Positions 26,304 through 34,402 of a stretch of DNA of 64,000 bases are shown piece after piece (position 1 is the first letter of the stretch; each line of letters opens with the position of its first letter). The position numbers were made by a program, and so were the translations under genes. The stretch is from Legionella quinlivanii (lineage in GTDB: Bacteria > Pseudomonadota > Gammaproteobacteria > Legionellales > Legionellaceae), in NCBI RefSeq assembly GCF_003265995.1, contig NZ_MVJN01000003.1:1-64000 (forward strand). The letters are read 5' to 3'. Below the pieces are notes generated by a model. The model was not told the origin of the DNA. It did not search any database and saw nothing but the letters and a program-made list of their open reading frames with translations.

Positions 26304-27871
26304 ATCCCTTAAGGCGTTTAGCTCTTACGGCGTCTGCTTTGGCCAGTGCACTATGCCCGGCGTTTTCGCCTGCTCGGGCGACATCTTGATTTCAGACAGC
26401 TCCTGTTTGTCAGCACGGACGCCCACCACCTGATTCTTTACCTTAATCACTTCATTGGCAAAATGCACCACATTCTCTGGGCAGCGGTAGGACTGCGGCA
26501 GCTCAACCGAGGTAAGCGGTAATCCATAGCGCTGCATCATCTTTTCAATAAGCGGACCCTTAGACAGTTCGTCAAAAAGGCTTTGGTGGGTATCCATGCA
26601 AAGACATAGCTGTCCTTCTTTGGCTAACAGCAGCAGATTCTCTAACTCAAGACCCGATAAATCCTGGGCTTCATCACCCAACACCAAATCATACTTGTCC
26701 CGCTGCGCAAATGTTAAGAAATCAAGCGCCACCAACCTGTTGTCTTTAAGATAATTCAGATAATTCTCATACGCGGCCAATATCCACTGCCGGTCGTCCG
26801 GATGGGCATATAAACTGTTCTGGGCTCCAAGACCAAGATAACCCTCGGGCAGATAACCCGATAAAAGGCGAAACTCCTGATACAGCTCATGCCCTTCTTT
26901 TAAAAATCGCTCCAGTTGCGCACTCGCCTCGTCAGGCACCTCCGCCTTCTTTTTCTTGCCTTTACCCTTTTTACCGGCGGCCGCCGCCGCAGGCTTCAGT
27001 CTATCCCTGCATTTCGCAACATAGCCTTTCAGCCACTGCTCAAAATCAGACTCGCTCGCAAGCGTTTTACCCTCAAATTCAGCCGCACGCTGCTCACGTG
27101 CTACCGTCTCATAGGCTTTAAATTCAACCCGGTTTTTTAACGTATCGGGCAGCGATAAGCTATCCCATATCGCCTGCATCGCCTTCACTAATTCCGGCGA
27201 CTGCGTCACATACAGGATTTTTCCCTCCGAGCCAGGGGGAAGGCTCGCAATCAAGTCAAGGATGCGCGACACCGCCACACAGGACTTCCCTGAGCCAGGC
27301 GCTCCCCGAATTACAACCGGAGGGGTTACCTTTAAAACCTCTGCCTGCTGACTACTCAAGCGAATCACATGCTGATTATAATAGTCCAGTGTCACCAGCG
27401 GTTTCTTTGGCAACGGGCCTGCCGCAGGACGCGCCGCTTCCAGCGCTTCCTCCGCCATTAGCTCCTCAATCTGCCTGATTATCGAAGGACCATATTTCTG
27501 ACGATACTTTTCAACTCCCGCCTTGTCCGAGAACAGCGTCGATTTCTTATACTCATGATTTTCCGCGATCTGCGCTATGACCAGGTTTTTTTCGCCCTTT
27601 ACCTCGAATTCAACTAACAGGGCACGGTCCGCCTTGTCTAAGCGAGCACTCGCCAATCCATCGCGATCTGTTAACTTCTCATAGCCAGCCGCTTGTGTTT
27701 GCTGATTGAATAAGGCCTTCGCTAACTTCTTTACAAACTTAGGACCCTTGGAATATCCCGCTAATACTGCTCGTTGGATAATGACCCGCTTCCACGGCGC
27801 GCTCGCCTCTGCTCTCTTCTTCGGCATGTAAACTCTGAATACAACTTAATTATTAATGGTCCGATATTATA
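25719..27871. repeat. Direct repeat, copy 1 (5' part of helicase-ankyrin gene and leader)
   Basis: 2153 bases matching 30095-32247 at a constant offset of 4376, with no gaps. From about 25730 to 27480 I count only around a dozen differences by eye. The last 350 bases or so (the RelE-like domain) differ at many positions. The match ends at the -10 box on one side and at the linker on the other. Confidence 0.85.
26325..27827 (-). CDS. N-terminal fragment of copy 1: RelE-like domain and first part of SF1 helicase
   Basis: 500 aa, ending at the nonsense codon. Residues about 10-115 resemble a RelE/ParE-type toxin fold, with GYEKL, ARLDKADRALLVEF and AENHEYKKS in the places where toxin-fused UvrD-like helicases have YEKL, RSVRIDQAYRAI and HHDEAY. 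Residues about 155-500 are the first part of an SF1 helicase: RGAPGSGKSCVAV (Walker A), LGDEAQDLSG (Walker B), LPQSYRCPENV (motif IV). Residues about 283-300 are a Lys-rich insertion (AAAAAGKKGKGKKKKAEV). It shares promoter and 5' leader with the intact copy. Confidence 0.65.
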   Translation of the reverse strand: MPKKRAEASAPWKRVIIQRAVLAGYSKGPKFVKKLAKALFNQQTQAAGYEKLTDRDGLASARLDKADRALLVEFEVKGEKNLVIAQIAENHEYKKSTLFSDKAGVEKYRQKYGPSIIRQIEELMAEEALEAARPAAGPLPKKPLVTLDYYNQHVIRLSSQQAEVLKVTPPVVIRGAPGSGKSCVAVSRILDLIASLPPGSEGKILYVTQSPELVKAMQAIWDSLSLPDTLKNRVEFKAYETVAREQRAAEFEGKTLASESDFEQWLKGYVAKCRDRLKPAAAAAGKKGKGKKKKAEVPDEASAQLERFLKEGHELYQEFRLLSGYLPEGYLGLGAQNSLYAHPDDRQWILAAYENYLNYLKDNRLVALDFLTFAQRDKYDLVLGDEAQDLSGLELENLLLLAKEGQLCLCMDTHQSLFDELSKGPLIEKMMQRYGLPLTSVELPQSYRCPENVVHFANEVIKVKNQVVGVRADKQELSEIKMSPEQAKTPGIVHWPKQTP

Positions 27872-27894
27872 CATACAGAACCATGATTAATCAA
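27866..27894 (-). promoter_or_regulatory. Candidate sigma-70 promoter of the split helicase-ankyrin gene
   Basis: On the minus strand, TTGATT (27894-27889), a 17-base spacer and TATAAT (27871-27866) lie 39 bases before the start codon. The TATAAT is shared with the other copy but the -35 is not. Confidence 0.6.
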
Positions 27895-27925
27895 ATGATC
27901 GTAGGAACACAGGGGCAACGTTCCA

Positions 27926-27955
27926 TGTCATATTGACATCTATGTCAATTCGACA
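27926..27955 (+). promoter_or_regulatory. Candidate HigA operator (alternating TGTCA/TGACA half-sites)
   Basis: Four half-sites in 30 bases: TGTCA, TGACA, TGTCA and CGACA. The central pair forms the inverted repeat TTGACAT-CT-ATGTCAA (27933-27948). It lies 36 bases before higB and overlaps a TTGACA that could be the -35 box, the usual place for autoregulation by an antitoxin. An AT-rich stretch (TATAAACATAATAAT, 27961-27975) follows and may hold the -10. Confidence 0.6.
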
Positions 27956-27990
27956 TAAACTATAAACATAATAATACTTCAGGTCTTGTC

Positions 27991-28299
27991 GTGAGAGTGA
28001 TTTCTAAAAAAAAGCTGCGTGATTTTTATATGCAGAATACTCAATCGGAAATACCGCTTATAGAATGGTATTATAAAATGAAAAGCTGCAATGCCAAAAA
28101 CATCTACGAATTGAAAGCGCTTTTTAACAGCGTCGATCCTGTTCATGGATATACCGTGTTTAATATCGGTGGCAATAATTACAGGCTTATTACTGCCATT
28201 CATTATAATTCAGAGCGCTGTTATATAAGGGCCTGCTGGACTCATGCGGAGTACAGCAAAAAATTCAATCAAGACAAATTGAAGCGGGGTGAACTGTAA
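27991..28299 (+). CDS. higB: HigB-family toxin (mRNA interferase, type II toxin-antitoxin)
   Basis: A 102-aa HigB toxin. It has the family opening MRVISKKKLRDFYMQ, the central FNIGGNNYRLITAIHYNSER and the end WTHAEYSKKF, which hold the basic and His residues of the RelE-like active site. HigB cleaves mRNA on ribosomes. The start is GTG with AGGT 8 bases upstream. As in other higBA operons the toxin comes first, and its TAA overlaps the antitoxin ATG (TAATG). Confidence 0.9.
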   Translation: MRVISKKKLRDFYMQNTQSEIPLIEWYYKMKSCNAKNIYELKALFNSVDPVHGYTVFNIGGNNYRLITAIHYNSERCYIRACWTHAEYSKKFNQDKLKRGEL

Positions 28300-28742
28300 T
28301 GGCTGTTACAAATCCTATTTACATTAACTATTCTGGTGAGAAAACTTCCAGGAAATTTCACTTTCCTCTATCTGTCTTTAAAAAACCCGCCAATCAAAGC
28401 GAATATGACATTCTTGAAAATTTGCTTGATCAAATTCTTGATGAAGTGCGAGAGGATGAAGAGCATCCCCTCGCTATAGTAGCTCACATTATTGGCGATA
28501 ATCTTGAAGATTTTGATAATAACAATCATCCCCCTATTGGCCATAATGTGACGGATATTGATTTGGTTCAATATCTGATGTCTGAAAACCATCTTAATCA
28601 GCAGAAAATGGCTGATATTTTTGGTAATCAAGGTAATGTTTCCAAATTTCTAAACGGTGAGCGTAAGCTAAGTAAATCCCAAATCAACAAGCTTGTATCC
28701 CGTTTTAAAATCAGCGCTGATTTCTTTTTTAAAGGGCCTTAA
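28299..28742 (+). CDS. higA: HigA-family antitoxin with C-terminal HTH domain
   Basis: A 147-aa antitoxin. The N-terminal 85 residues are acidic (EVREDEEHP) and probably wrap HigB. A Cro/CI-type HTH follows (LVQYLMSENHLNQQKMADIF, then GNVSKFLNGERKLSKSQINK). It should neutralise HigB and repress the operon at the half-sites upstream. The pair sits between the two helicase-ankyrin paralogues on the opposite strand. Confidence 0.9.
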   Translation: MAVTNPIYINYSGEKTSRKFHFPLSVFKKPANQSEYDILENLLDQILDEVREDEEHPLAIVAHIIGDNLEDFDNNNHPPIGHNVTDIDLVQYLMSENHLNQQKMADIFGNQGNVSKFLNGERKLSKSQINKLVSRFKISADFFFKGP

Positions 28743-28752
28743 CGCGCCCTTT
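28731..28752. terminator. Candidate terminator at the end of higA
   Basis: AAAGGGC and GCCCTTT pair around an 8-base loop and are followed by TGATGACAATTTTT. The stem overlaps the higA stop codon. The T-tract is short, so it is a moderate candidate. Confidence 0.45.
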
Positions 28753-28822
28753 TGATGACAATTTTTAACGTATGGAATTGAGCCTCTCCAGCGTACTGCA
28801 GGTTGACTTTCTACAACAGCGA

Positions 28823-31800
28823 TTAAGGCCCCTTGTTTTCCAGTTCCCTCAACACTTGATCCAGATCATCTCCTGGAAAAAGGACTCTTGAGACGGGTTG
28901 AAGCTGAAGATTGGGGTAGGGGCTCCATCGACTTGCCTTTCGCTGCTCAGCTTCCAATATCCTTTTCTCCCTGGCCTCCAATAAAGGGATTAAATTCTTG
29001 GCATCCTTACCTTTAGCCAAATCCAGGGGGGTCTGGTTAAGCTCATTAGTCACTCTAAAGATGACCTTGGGATTGGCACCGGGTATTATACGGTCTCCTC
29101 CAGGCAATGCCGCGTGCCTGGAGCTAATAATAATCGACGCCAGATCTTCTCTGTTATTTTCAATGGCCCAATGCAGAAAGGTATTGCCTGATTTATCCTG
29201 CAGTTTCATCCCCGGGAAAAAACTGCTGTCTACAATTGTCTGAAAAAGGCTGATGCCATCTGCACTTCCTGCCAGATGCATAAGGAAATGGTTCTCCGCT
29301 GTCACCTCACTCCAATTCAGACCCTTTAGATCTGTAAAGAAAACCTGGCACATGGTGGTGAATATGCTTCGCACATCCCGATCGATAGGAACAAGAGAAA
29401 AGATTAATTCCAGCAGCTGCAACCCCACCGGATTGCGAGCCATTGTTTCAAAACGGCTTCTTGTACCGTCCGGCGCTATTTCAAACAATTTTTGCAAGGA
29501 AAACCATTGACTCAAACTGGACTCATGCTCTTCCAAATATCTCCGGAAGGCCTTCCATTTGGCATCATCCTTGTTCATCATTATCAAAAAACAACTCTCA
29601 TCCTTGCAGGAAAAATACCGATCAAGAGCAGTATCCGCAGACTTGCCAAAAACATTGTCCAGAAATCCCTTCATCCTTTGATAAACCGGATCTGTCTCAG
29701 TGACTCCCGCTGGAACTGTGGACGACGTACCCTGTAATATCCCCCTGGCGTCCATTATTCCTGTTACCCTTGAATTGGGAGACGGGTTGAAAAATGCGGG
29801 CGAACGAACCAGCGGCCCAAAAGGCAGGGTACTATTCGATTTTTTATTTGTACTTGCAAATGAAACAGGCTTGCGCGACAAGCTGGCCGTGGTTTCTTTC
29901 GGCTTTGCTTTGGGGGCAGCGGCTTGTTTACCCTTCTCTTCCTGCTTAGGTTGGCTACTAGCCGCCGGCGTTTTATTCGCGGCCCTGGGAACTGCTTTTT
30001 CTTTCTGCAAAACATCGCTTTTTTGAGAGGATTCTGCGGCTTTAGCCACAGCCGGTAAGATCTCAGGCCTTTTCTGCTCCTCAACCACTTCTTTCTTTTC
30101 GACAGGGGGCTCTTCTTTTTTAATTAAACCCTTGCTCAGCAGGAAATCATCATAATCCGTATAAGAGCGATGCTCTTTAAGACAGTGCTCAAACGCGTTC
30201 CTGGCTATGTCTTTTTTGCCATTCTGATACAGCCGGCAAATCTCTTCTTCCCATTGCGTGAGGCGCTCTTCTTCCGTTTGCTCTAAATTCGGATCGCTTA
30301 AAAAGGCTGTTTCGGGTGTCTTAATCCCTTTTTTGAAGGCGTTACACAGAGGGGCTAAAGGATAATCATCGCCTTGATCGATAAACAGGCGTTTGGTGGC
30401 ACGCGTACTGCTGGTAAAAAATTTGTTTAAGGGCGGACCAAAACGGCTATTGCCGCAACCGCGTTTGACGAGGTTGGTCGGTACTTTGCCATCCGTCCAT
30501 TCACGGCTCGCTTCACGGCATAAGTCGTTATCCAGCATGCGGTACAGGATGACATTCTCATATTCCAGACCCTTGATTTCCTCGGCAGTGAATACCAGGA
30601 CTGCACCCGGATATTTTTCCTGAGCCTCCTTTTTATATTCCGGCAGGGTAATAATGACAAAATTACTCTGCTTCGCCATATCCCTTAAGGCCTTTAACTC
30701 TTCCGGCGTCTGCTTTAGCCAGTGCACTATGCCCGGCGTTTTCGCCTGCTCAGGCGACATCTTGATTTCAGACAGCTCCTGTTTGTCAGCACGGCCGCCC
30801 ACCACCTGATTCTTTACCTTAATCACTTCATTGGCAAAATGCACCACATTCTCTGGGCAGCGGTAGGACTGCGGCAGCTCAACCGAGGTAAGCGGTAATC
30901 CATAGCGCTGCATCATCTTTTCAATAAGCGGACCCTTAGACAGTTCGTCAAAAAGGCTTTGGTGGGTATCCATGCAAAGACATAGCTGTCCTTCTTTGGC
31001 TAACAGCAGCAGATTCTCTAACTCAAGACCCGATAAATCCTGGGCTTCATCACCCAACACCAAATCATACTTGTCCCGCTGCGCAAATGTTAAGAAATCA
31101 AGCGCCACCAACCTGTTGTCTTTAAGATAATTCAGATAATTCTCATACGCGGCCAATATCCACCGCCGGTCGTCCGGATGGGCATATAAACTGTTCTGGG
31201 CTCCAAGACCAAGATAACCCTCGGGCAGATAACCCGATAAAAGGCGAAACTCCTGATACAGCTCATGCCCTTCTTTTAAAAATCGCTCCAGTTGCGCACT
31301 CGCCTCGTCAGGCACCTCCGCCTTCTTTTTCTTGCCTTTACCCTTTTTACCGGCGGCCGCCGCCGCAGGCTTCAGTCTATCCCTGCATTTCGCAACATAG
31401 CCTTTCAGCCACTGCTCAAAATCAGACTCGCTCGCAAGCGTTTTACCCTCAAATTCAGCCGCACGCTGCTCACGTGCTACCGTCTCATAGGCTTTAAATT
31501 CAACCCGGTTTTTTAACGTATCGGGCAGCGATAAGCTATCCCATATCGCCTGCATCGCCTTCACTAATTCCGGCGACTGCGTCACATACAGGATTTTTCC
31601 CTCCGAGCCAGGGGGAAGGCTCGCAATCAAGTCAAGGATGCGCGACACCGCCACACAGGACTTCCCTGAGCCAGGCGCTCCCCGAATTACAACCGGAGGG
31701 GTTACCTTTAAAACCTCTGCCTGCTGACTACTCAAGCGAATCACATGCTGATTATAATAGTCCAGTGTCACCAGCGGTTTCTTTGGCAACGGGCCTGCCG

Positions 31801-32203
31801 CAGGACGCGCCGCTTCCAGCGCTTCCTCCGCCATTAGCTCCTCAATCTGCCTGATTATCGATGGACCATACTTCTGACGATACTTCTCAACACCCGCCTT
31901 ATCTGAGAACAGCGTCGATTTCTTGTATTCATGATTTTCCGCGATCTCCGCTATAACCAGGCTTTTTTCGCCATTGACTTCAAATTCAACCAATAGGGCA
32001 CGGTCCGCTCCGTCCAGGCGCCCGCTCGCCAGGCCATCGCGATCCTTTAACTTCTCATAGCCAGCCGATTGCGTTTGCTGATTCAATAAAGCCGATGCCA
32101 GCTTCTTTACAGGCTTGGGACCCTTGGAATATCCCGCTAATACTGAACGCTGGATAATGACTCGCTTCCACGGCGCGCCGGCCGCTGCTTTCTTCTTCGG
32201 CAT
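28823..32203 (-). CDS. RelE-like domain / SF1 helicase / ankyrin fusion protein (copy 2, intact)
   Basis: 1126 aa. Residues 10-115: RelE/ParE-like domain (GYEKL, GRLDGADRALLVEF, ENHEYKKS). About 155-690: complete UvrD/Rep-type helicase with RGAPGSGKS, GDEAQD, QSYRCP, FTAEEIKGLEYENV and TSSTRATKRLFI, plus a Lys-rich insert at about 283-300. About 690-850: disordered linker with KGKQAAAPKAKPKETTASLS, related to that of copy 1. About 880-1100: one copy of the module that copy 1 carries twice, ending in ankyrin-like GNTFLHWAIENNRED and QTPLDLAKGKDAKN. Toxin-like N-termini are known on some UvrD-like helicases; the ankyrin tail is unusual. Function unknown: an effector, a defence protein or a nucleic-acid regulator are all possible. 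Confidence 0.8.
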   Translation of the reverse strand: MPKKKAAAGAPWKRVIIQRSVLAGYSKGPKPVKKLASALLNQQTQSAGYEKLKDRDGLASGRLDGADRALLVEFEVNGEKSLVIAEIAENHEYKKSTLFSDKAGVEKYRQKYGPSIIRQIEELMAEEALEAARPAAGPLPKKPLVTLDYYNQHVIRLSSQQAEVLKVTPPVVIRGAPGSGKSCVAVSRILDLIASLPPGSEGKILYVTQSPELVKAMQAIWDSLSLPDTLKNRVEFKAYETVAREQRAAEFEGKTLASESDFEQWLKGYVAKCRDRLKPAAAAAGKKGKGKKKKAEVPDEASAQLERFLKEGHELYQEFRLLSGYLPEGYLGLGAQNSLYAHPDDRRWILAAYENYLNYLKDNRLVALDFLTFAQRDKYDLVLGDEAQDLSGLELENLLLLAKEGQLCLCMDTHQSLFDELSKGPLIEKMMQRYGLPLTSVELPQSYRCPENVVHFANEVIKVKNQVVGGRADKQELSEIKMSPEQAKTPGIVHWLKQTPEELKALRDMAKQSNFVIITLPEYKKEAQEKYPGAVLVFTAEEIKGLEYENVILYRMLDNDLCREASREWTDGKVPTNLVKRGCGNSRFGPPLNKFFTSSTRATKRLFIDQGDDYPLAPLCNAFKKGIKTPETAFLSDPNLEQTEEERLTQWEEEICRLYQNGKKDIARNAFEHCLKEHRSYTDYDDFLLSKGLIKKEEPPVEKKEVVEEQKRPEILPAVAKAAESSQKSDVLQKEKAVPRAANKTPAASSQPKQEEKGKQAAAPKAKPKETTASLSRKPVSFASTNKKSNSTLPFGPLVRSPAFFNPSPNSRVTGIMDARGILQGTSSTVPAGVTETDPVYQRMKGFLDNVFGKSADTALDRYFSCKDESCFLIMMNKDDAKWKAFRRYLEEHESSLSQWFSLQKLFEIAPDGTRSRFETMARNPVGLQLLELIFSLVPIDRDVRSIFTTMCQVFFTDLKGLNWSEVTAENHFLMHLAGSADGISLFQTIVDSSFFPGMKLQDKSGNTFLHWAIENNREDLASIIISSRHAALPGGDRIIPGANPKVIFRVTNELNQTPLDLAKGKDAKNLIPLLEAREKRILEAEQRKASRWSPYPNLQLQPVSRVLFPGDDLDQVLRELENKGP

Positions 32204-32247
32204 GTAAACTCTGAATACAACTTAATTATTAATGGTCCGATATTATA
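30095..32247. repeat. Direct repeat, copy 2 (5' part of helicase-ankyrin gene and leader)
   Basis: Partner of 25719-27871 at a constant offset of 4376 bases. The near-identical core is about 30105-31860, with the flanks diverged on both sides. Confidence 0.85.
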
Positions 32248-32269
32248 CACGCAGACATTTAGCTTGTAA
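32242..32269 (-). promoter_or_regulatory. Candidate sigma-70 promoter of the intact helicase-ankyrin gene
   Basis: On the minus strand, TTACAA (32269-32264), a 16-base spacer and TATAAT (32247-32242) lie 39 bases before the start. The -10 and leader are shared with copy 1; the sequence upstream is not. Confidence 0.55.
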
Positions 32270-32292
32270 TTAGTTTATTTTTAGGACAGTTA

Positions 32293-34086
32293 TTATTTTT
32301 GAAATACATAGGTTCCCGGCGCATCGCAAAGCGGAGGATAATCTTTTTCTGTATTACCCATCGGAGGAGGAGAAATTTGATTGCCGGATTGTTCAACCAG
32401 CCACTGCTGCCACACCGGCCACCAGGAACCCTGATAGGAAGGCGCTTTTTCAAGCCAGCAATCGGAGGTGAGGTATTTGTCATGCGGTTTGCGCGTACGT
32501 ATTTGATAACTGCGGCCTCGATGACCCGGCTCACTGACAATCCCGGCATTATGCCCGCCGCTGGTCAGCACAAAGGTAATTTCAGTGTCAGTGAATAAAT
32601 GAAGCTTATAGACGGAACGCCAGGGAGCAATATGGTCGGTTTGCGTACCGACAAGAAATATGGGCACCCGAATATCACTTAAAGCAATACGCCGGTGGTT
32701 AACACGGAATCGTCCCTGGACCAGATCATTATTCAAAAACAGATTATGCAGGTATTCAGAATGGAAACGATAAGGTAAGCGAGTGGTATCATGATCCCAG
32801 GCCATTAAATCATTTAAGGGCCTGCGTGCGCCCAGAAAATAATCGTGAATTATTCTTGACCACACCAGATCATAGGATCGAATCATGCTAAATGCACCAG
32901 CCATTTGCTTGCCATTTAAATAACCCTGCTCCCACATGATATCCTCAAGATAAGTGACCTGACTGTGATCAATAAATAATTGCAGCTCACCAGGCTCTCT
33001 GAAATCAACTTGCGCCGCAAAAAGAGTGACACTTTTAAAACGATCATCGGATCTGCCTGCCAAAGCAGCAGCCACCATACTTAACAAGGTTCCGCCCAGG
33101 CAATATCCTACGGCGTGCACCTGCCGGGCAGGAACAATATTTAGAATCGCCTGTAAACCTTCCAGAATCCCATGGTTTACATAGGTATCAAAACCAAAGT
33201 CGCGATCGTCATGGCCGGGATTTTTCCAGGAAATCATAAAAACCGTATGACCTTTCCTCACTAAATAACGAACCAGCGAATTATGCGCTGAAAGATCAAG
33301 AATATAGTATTTCATAATCCAGGCGGGGATGATAAATATTGGCTCTGGATACACTTTTTCGGTGGCAGGAGAATACTGAATTAACTCCATCAGGCGATTT
33401 CTAAACACCACTTTTCCGGGAGTGGCCGCGAGATTCACACCTACCTTAAACTTCTCCATTTCTTTTGATGGCAGATGGAACCACTCCCTGAACAGATCTT
33501 CCATAAGGTTTGCAGCACCATCAATAAAATTCTGCCCTTTGGTCTCAAAGGTCTTTTCCAATATTTCCGGATTTGTCCAGGGGAAATTGCTGGGCGAGAA
33601 GATATCGAGAAATTGACGCTGAACAAAATTTACCACCCGCAAATGGTGAGGTGTAGCGCCGCGGATATTCCAGGTCATTTCGTTAATTGCCTGCTCAATC
33701 ATTAAAAATTGCTGAACATATAATGAAAAAGGAAAATTATTCCAGGACTCCCCTTTAAACCGCTTGTCCTCCAGTTTGAGCTGCATGCAATGTTCAGTCA
33801 GGCTTGTATTAGTCTGTTGGCAATGGATGGCGAAAAATAATAGCTTGATTACATTTTGCCAGTTCTTTCGCGCGATATCAATTTGCTTGGCGGGTGCCAT
33901 ATTGAAATGAGAGAGCCAGTCAAAAAAAGCCAGTGACACTGATGCAGGTGACAACCATCCGGTAAAACGACCTTGCCAGGAGTGTAACAGAATGTCGAAA
34001 ATTTGCCCTTCATAATACCCATTGGCCGGCGGCTCGACCGGTTGCAATGACTTGTTGTCTGGATGCGAATTATTCTTTTCTACCAT
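32293..34086 (-). CDS. phaC: Poly(3-hydroxyalkanoate) synthase, class I type
   Basis: A 597-aa protein with the PhaC N-terminal domain (about 60-230) and an alpha/beta-hydrolase catalytic domain. The nucleophile is Cys329 in GYCLGG (the lipase-like box with Cys in place of Ser). Family motifs downstream are RPLNDLMAWDHDTTRLP, VGTQTDHIAPW (catalytic Asp) and SGGHNAGIV (catalytic His). It polymerises hydroxyacyl-CoA into storage granules. Single-subunit length and motifs fit class I. The start has AAAGGGA 7 bases upstream. A tiny ORF lies immediately upstream, and an acetyl-CoA acetyltransferase is elsewhere in the window (56415). Confidence 0.93.
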   Translation of the reverse strand: MVEKNNSHPDNKSLQPVEPPANGYYEGQIFDILLHSWQGRFTGWLSPASVSLAFFDWLSHFNMAPAKQIDIARKNWQNVIKLLFFAIHCQQTNTSLTEHCMQLKLEDKRFKGESWNNFPFSLYVQQFLMIEQAINEMTWNIRGATPHHLRVVNFVQRQFLDIFSPSNFPWTNPEILEKTFETKGQNFIDGAANLMEDLFREWFHLPSKEMEKFKVGVNLAATPGKVVFRNRLMELIQYSPATEKVYPEPIFIIPAWIMKYYILDLSAHNSLVRYLVRKGHTVFMISWKNPGHDDRDFGFDTYVNHGILEGLQAILNIVPARQVHAVGYCLGGTLLSMVAAALAGRSDDRFKSVTLFAAQVDFREPGELQLFIDHSQVTYLEDIMWEQGYLNGKQMAGAFSMIRSYDLVWSRIIHDYFLGARRPLNDLMAWDHDTTRLPYRFHSEYLHNLFLNNDLVQGRFRVNHRRIALSDIRVPIFLVGTQTDHIAPWRSVYKLHLFTDTEITFVLTSGGHNAGIVSEPGHRGRSYQIRTRKPHDKYLTSDCWLEKAPSYQGSWWPVWQQWLVEQSGNQISPPPMGNTEKDYPPLCDAPGTYVFQK

Positions 34087-34114
34087 TTACAATCCCTTTC
34101 ACTGGAAGAGATTT

Positions 34115-34267
34115 TCAATTCATCGACCGAATCACATCAAACTCTTCGTCCTGCCCCAGCTCATCACAGAAATGCAGGCTTTCCTGTGCGTTATTCTCTG
34201 GCGCTAAAACAACAGTATCCTCATTATCCTGTTCATCAATGATTTCTTTAACATTTCTATTACGCAT
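34115..34267 (-). CDS. 50-residue acidic ORF directly upstream of phaC
   Basis: A small ORF below usual length cut-offs: 50 codons starting MRNRNVKEIIDEQDNED and ending DEEFDVIRSMN. About a third of its residues are Asp or Glu. GGGAGAGG lies 2-9 bases before the ATG, and the stop is 28 bases before the phaC start. It could be a phasin-like or regulatory partner of PhaC, or a leader peptide; nothing in the sequence decides this. Confidence 0.5.
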   Translation of the reverse strand: MRNRNVKEIIDEQDNEDTVVLAPENNAQESLHFCDELGQDEEFDVIRSMN

Positions 34268-34402
34268 GACCTCTCCCGGATTTAAACTTATATTTTAACT
34301 TTAGCCCATAAAATAATTTTTGCTATCAGACAAGACTTGTTGCCAAAGCAATCACTTGTTGTATATAGTTTTTAATCCCCCCAAGAAAGGAAGGAAGTCA
34401 TC

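Larger units (their letters stand above)
23259..27827 (-). pseudogene. Split helicase-ankyrin gene (copy 1), interrupted by one nonsense codon
   Basis: In one continuous frame this is a 1523-codon gene starting at 27827 with a single internal TAA at 26327-26325 (codon 501). The intact paralogue at 28823-32203 has GAA there. One base change (C to A on the plus strand) explains it. The stop falls between the helicase Walker B half and the motif V/VI half, so neither product is a complete helicase. Apart from this codon the frame is undamaged, which means the mutation is recent, or the two halves are still translated, or a suppressor or sequencing error is involved. Confidence 0.75.
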
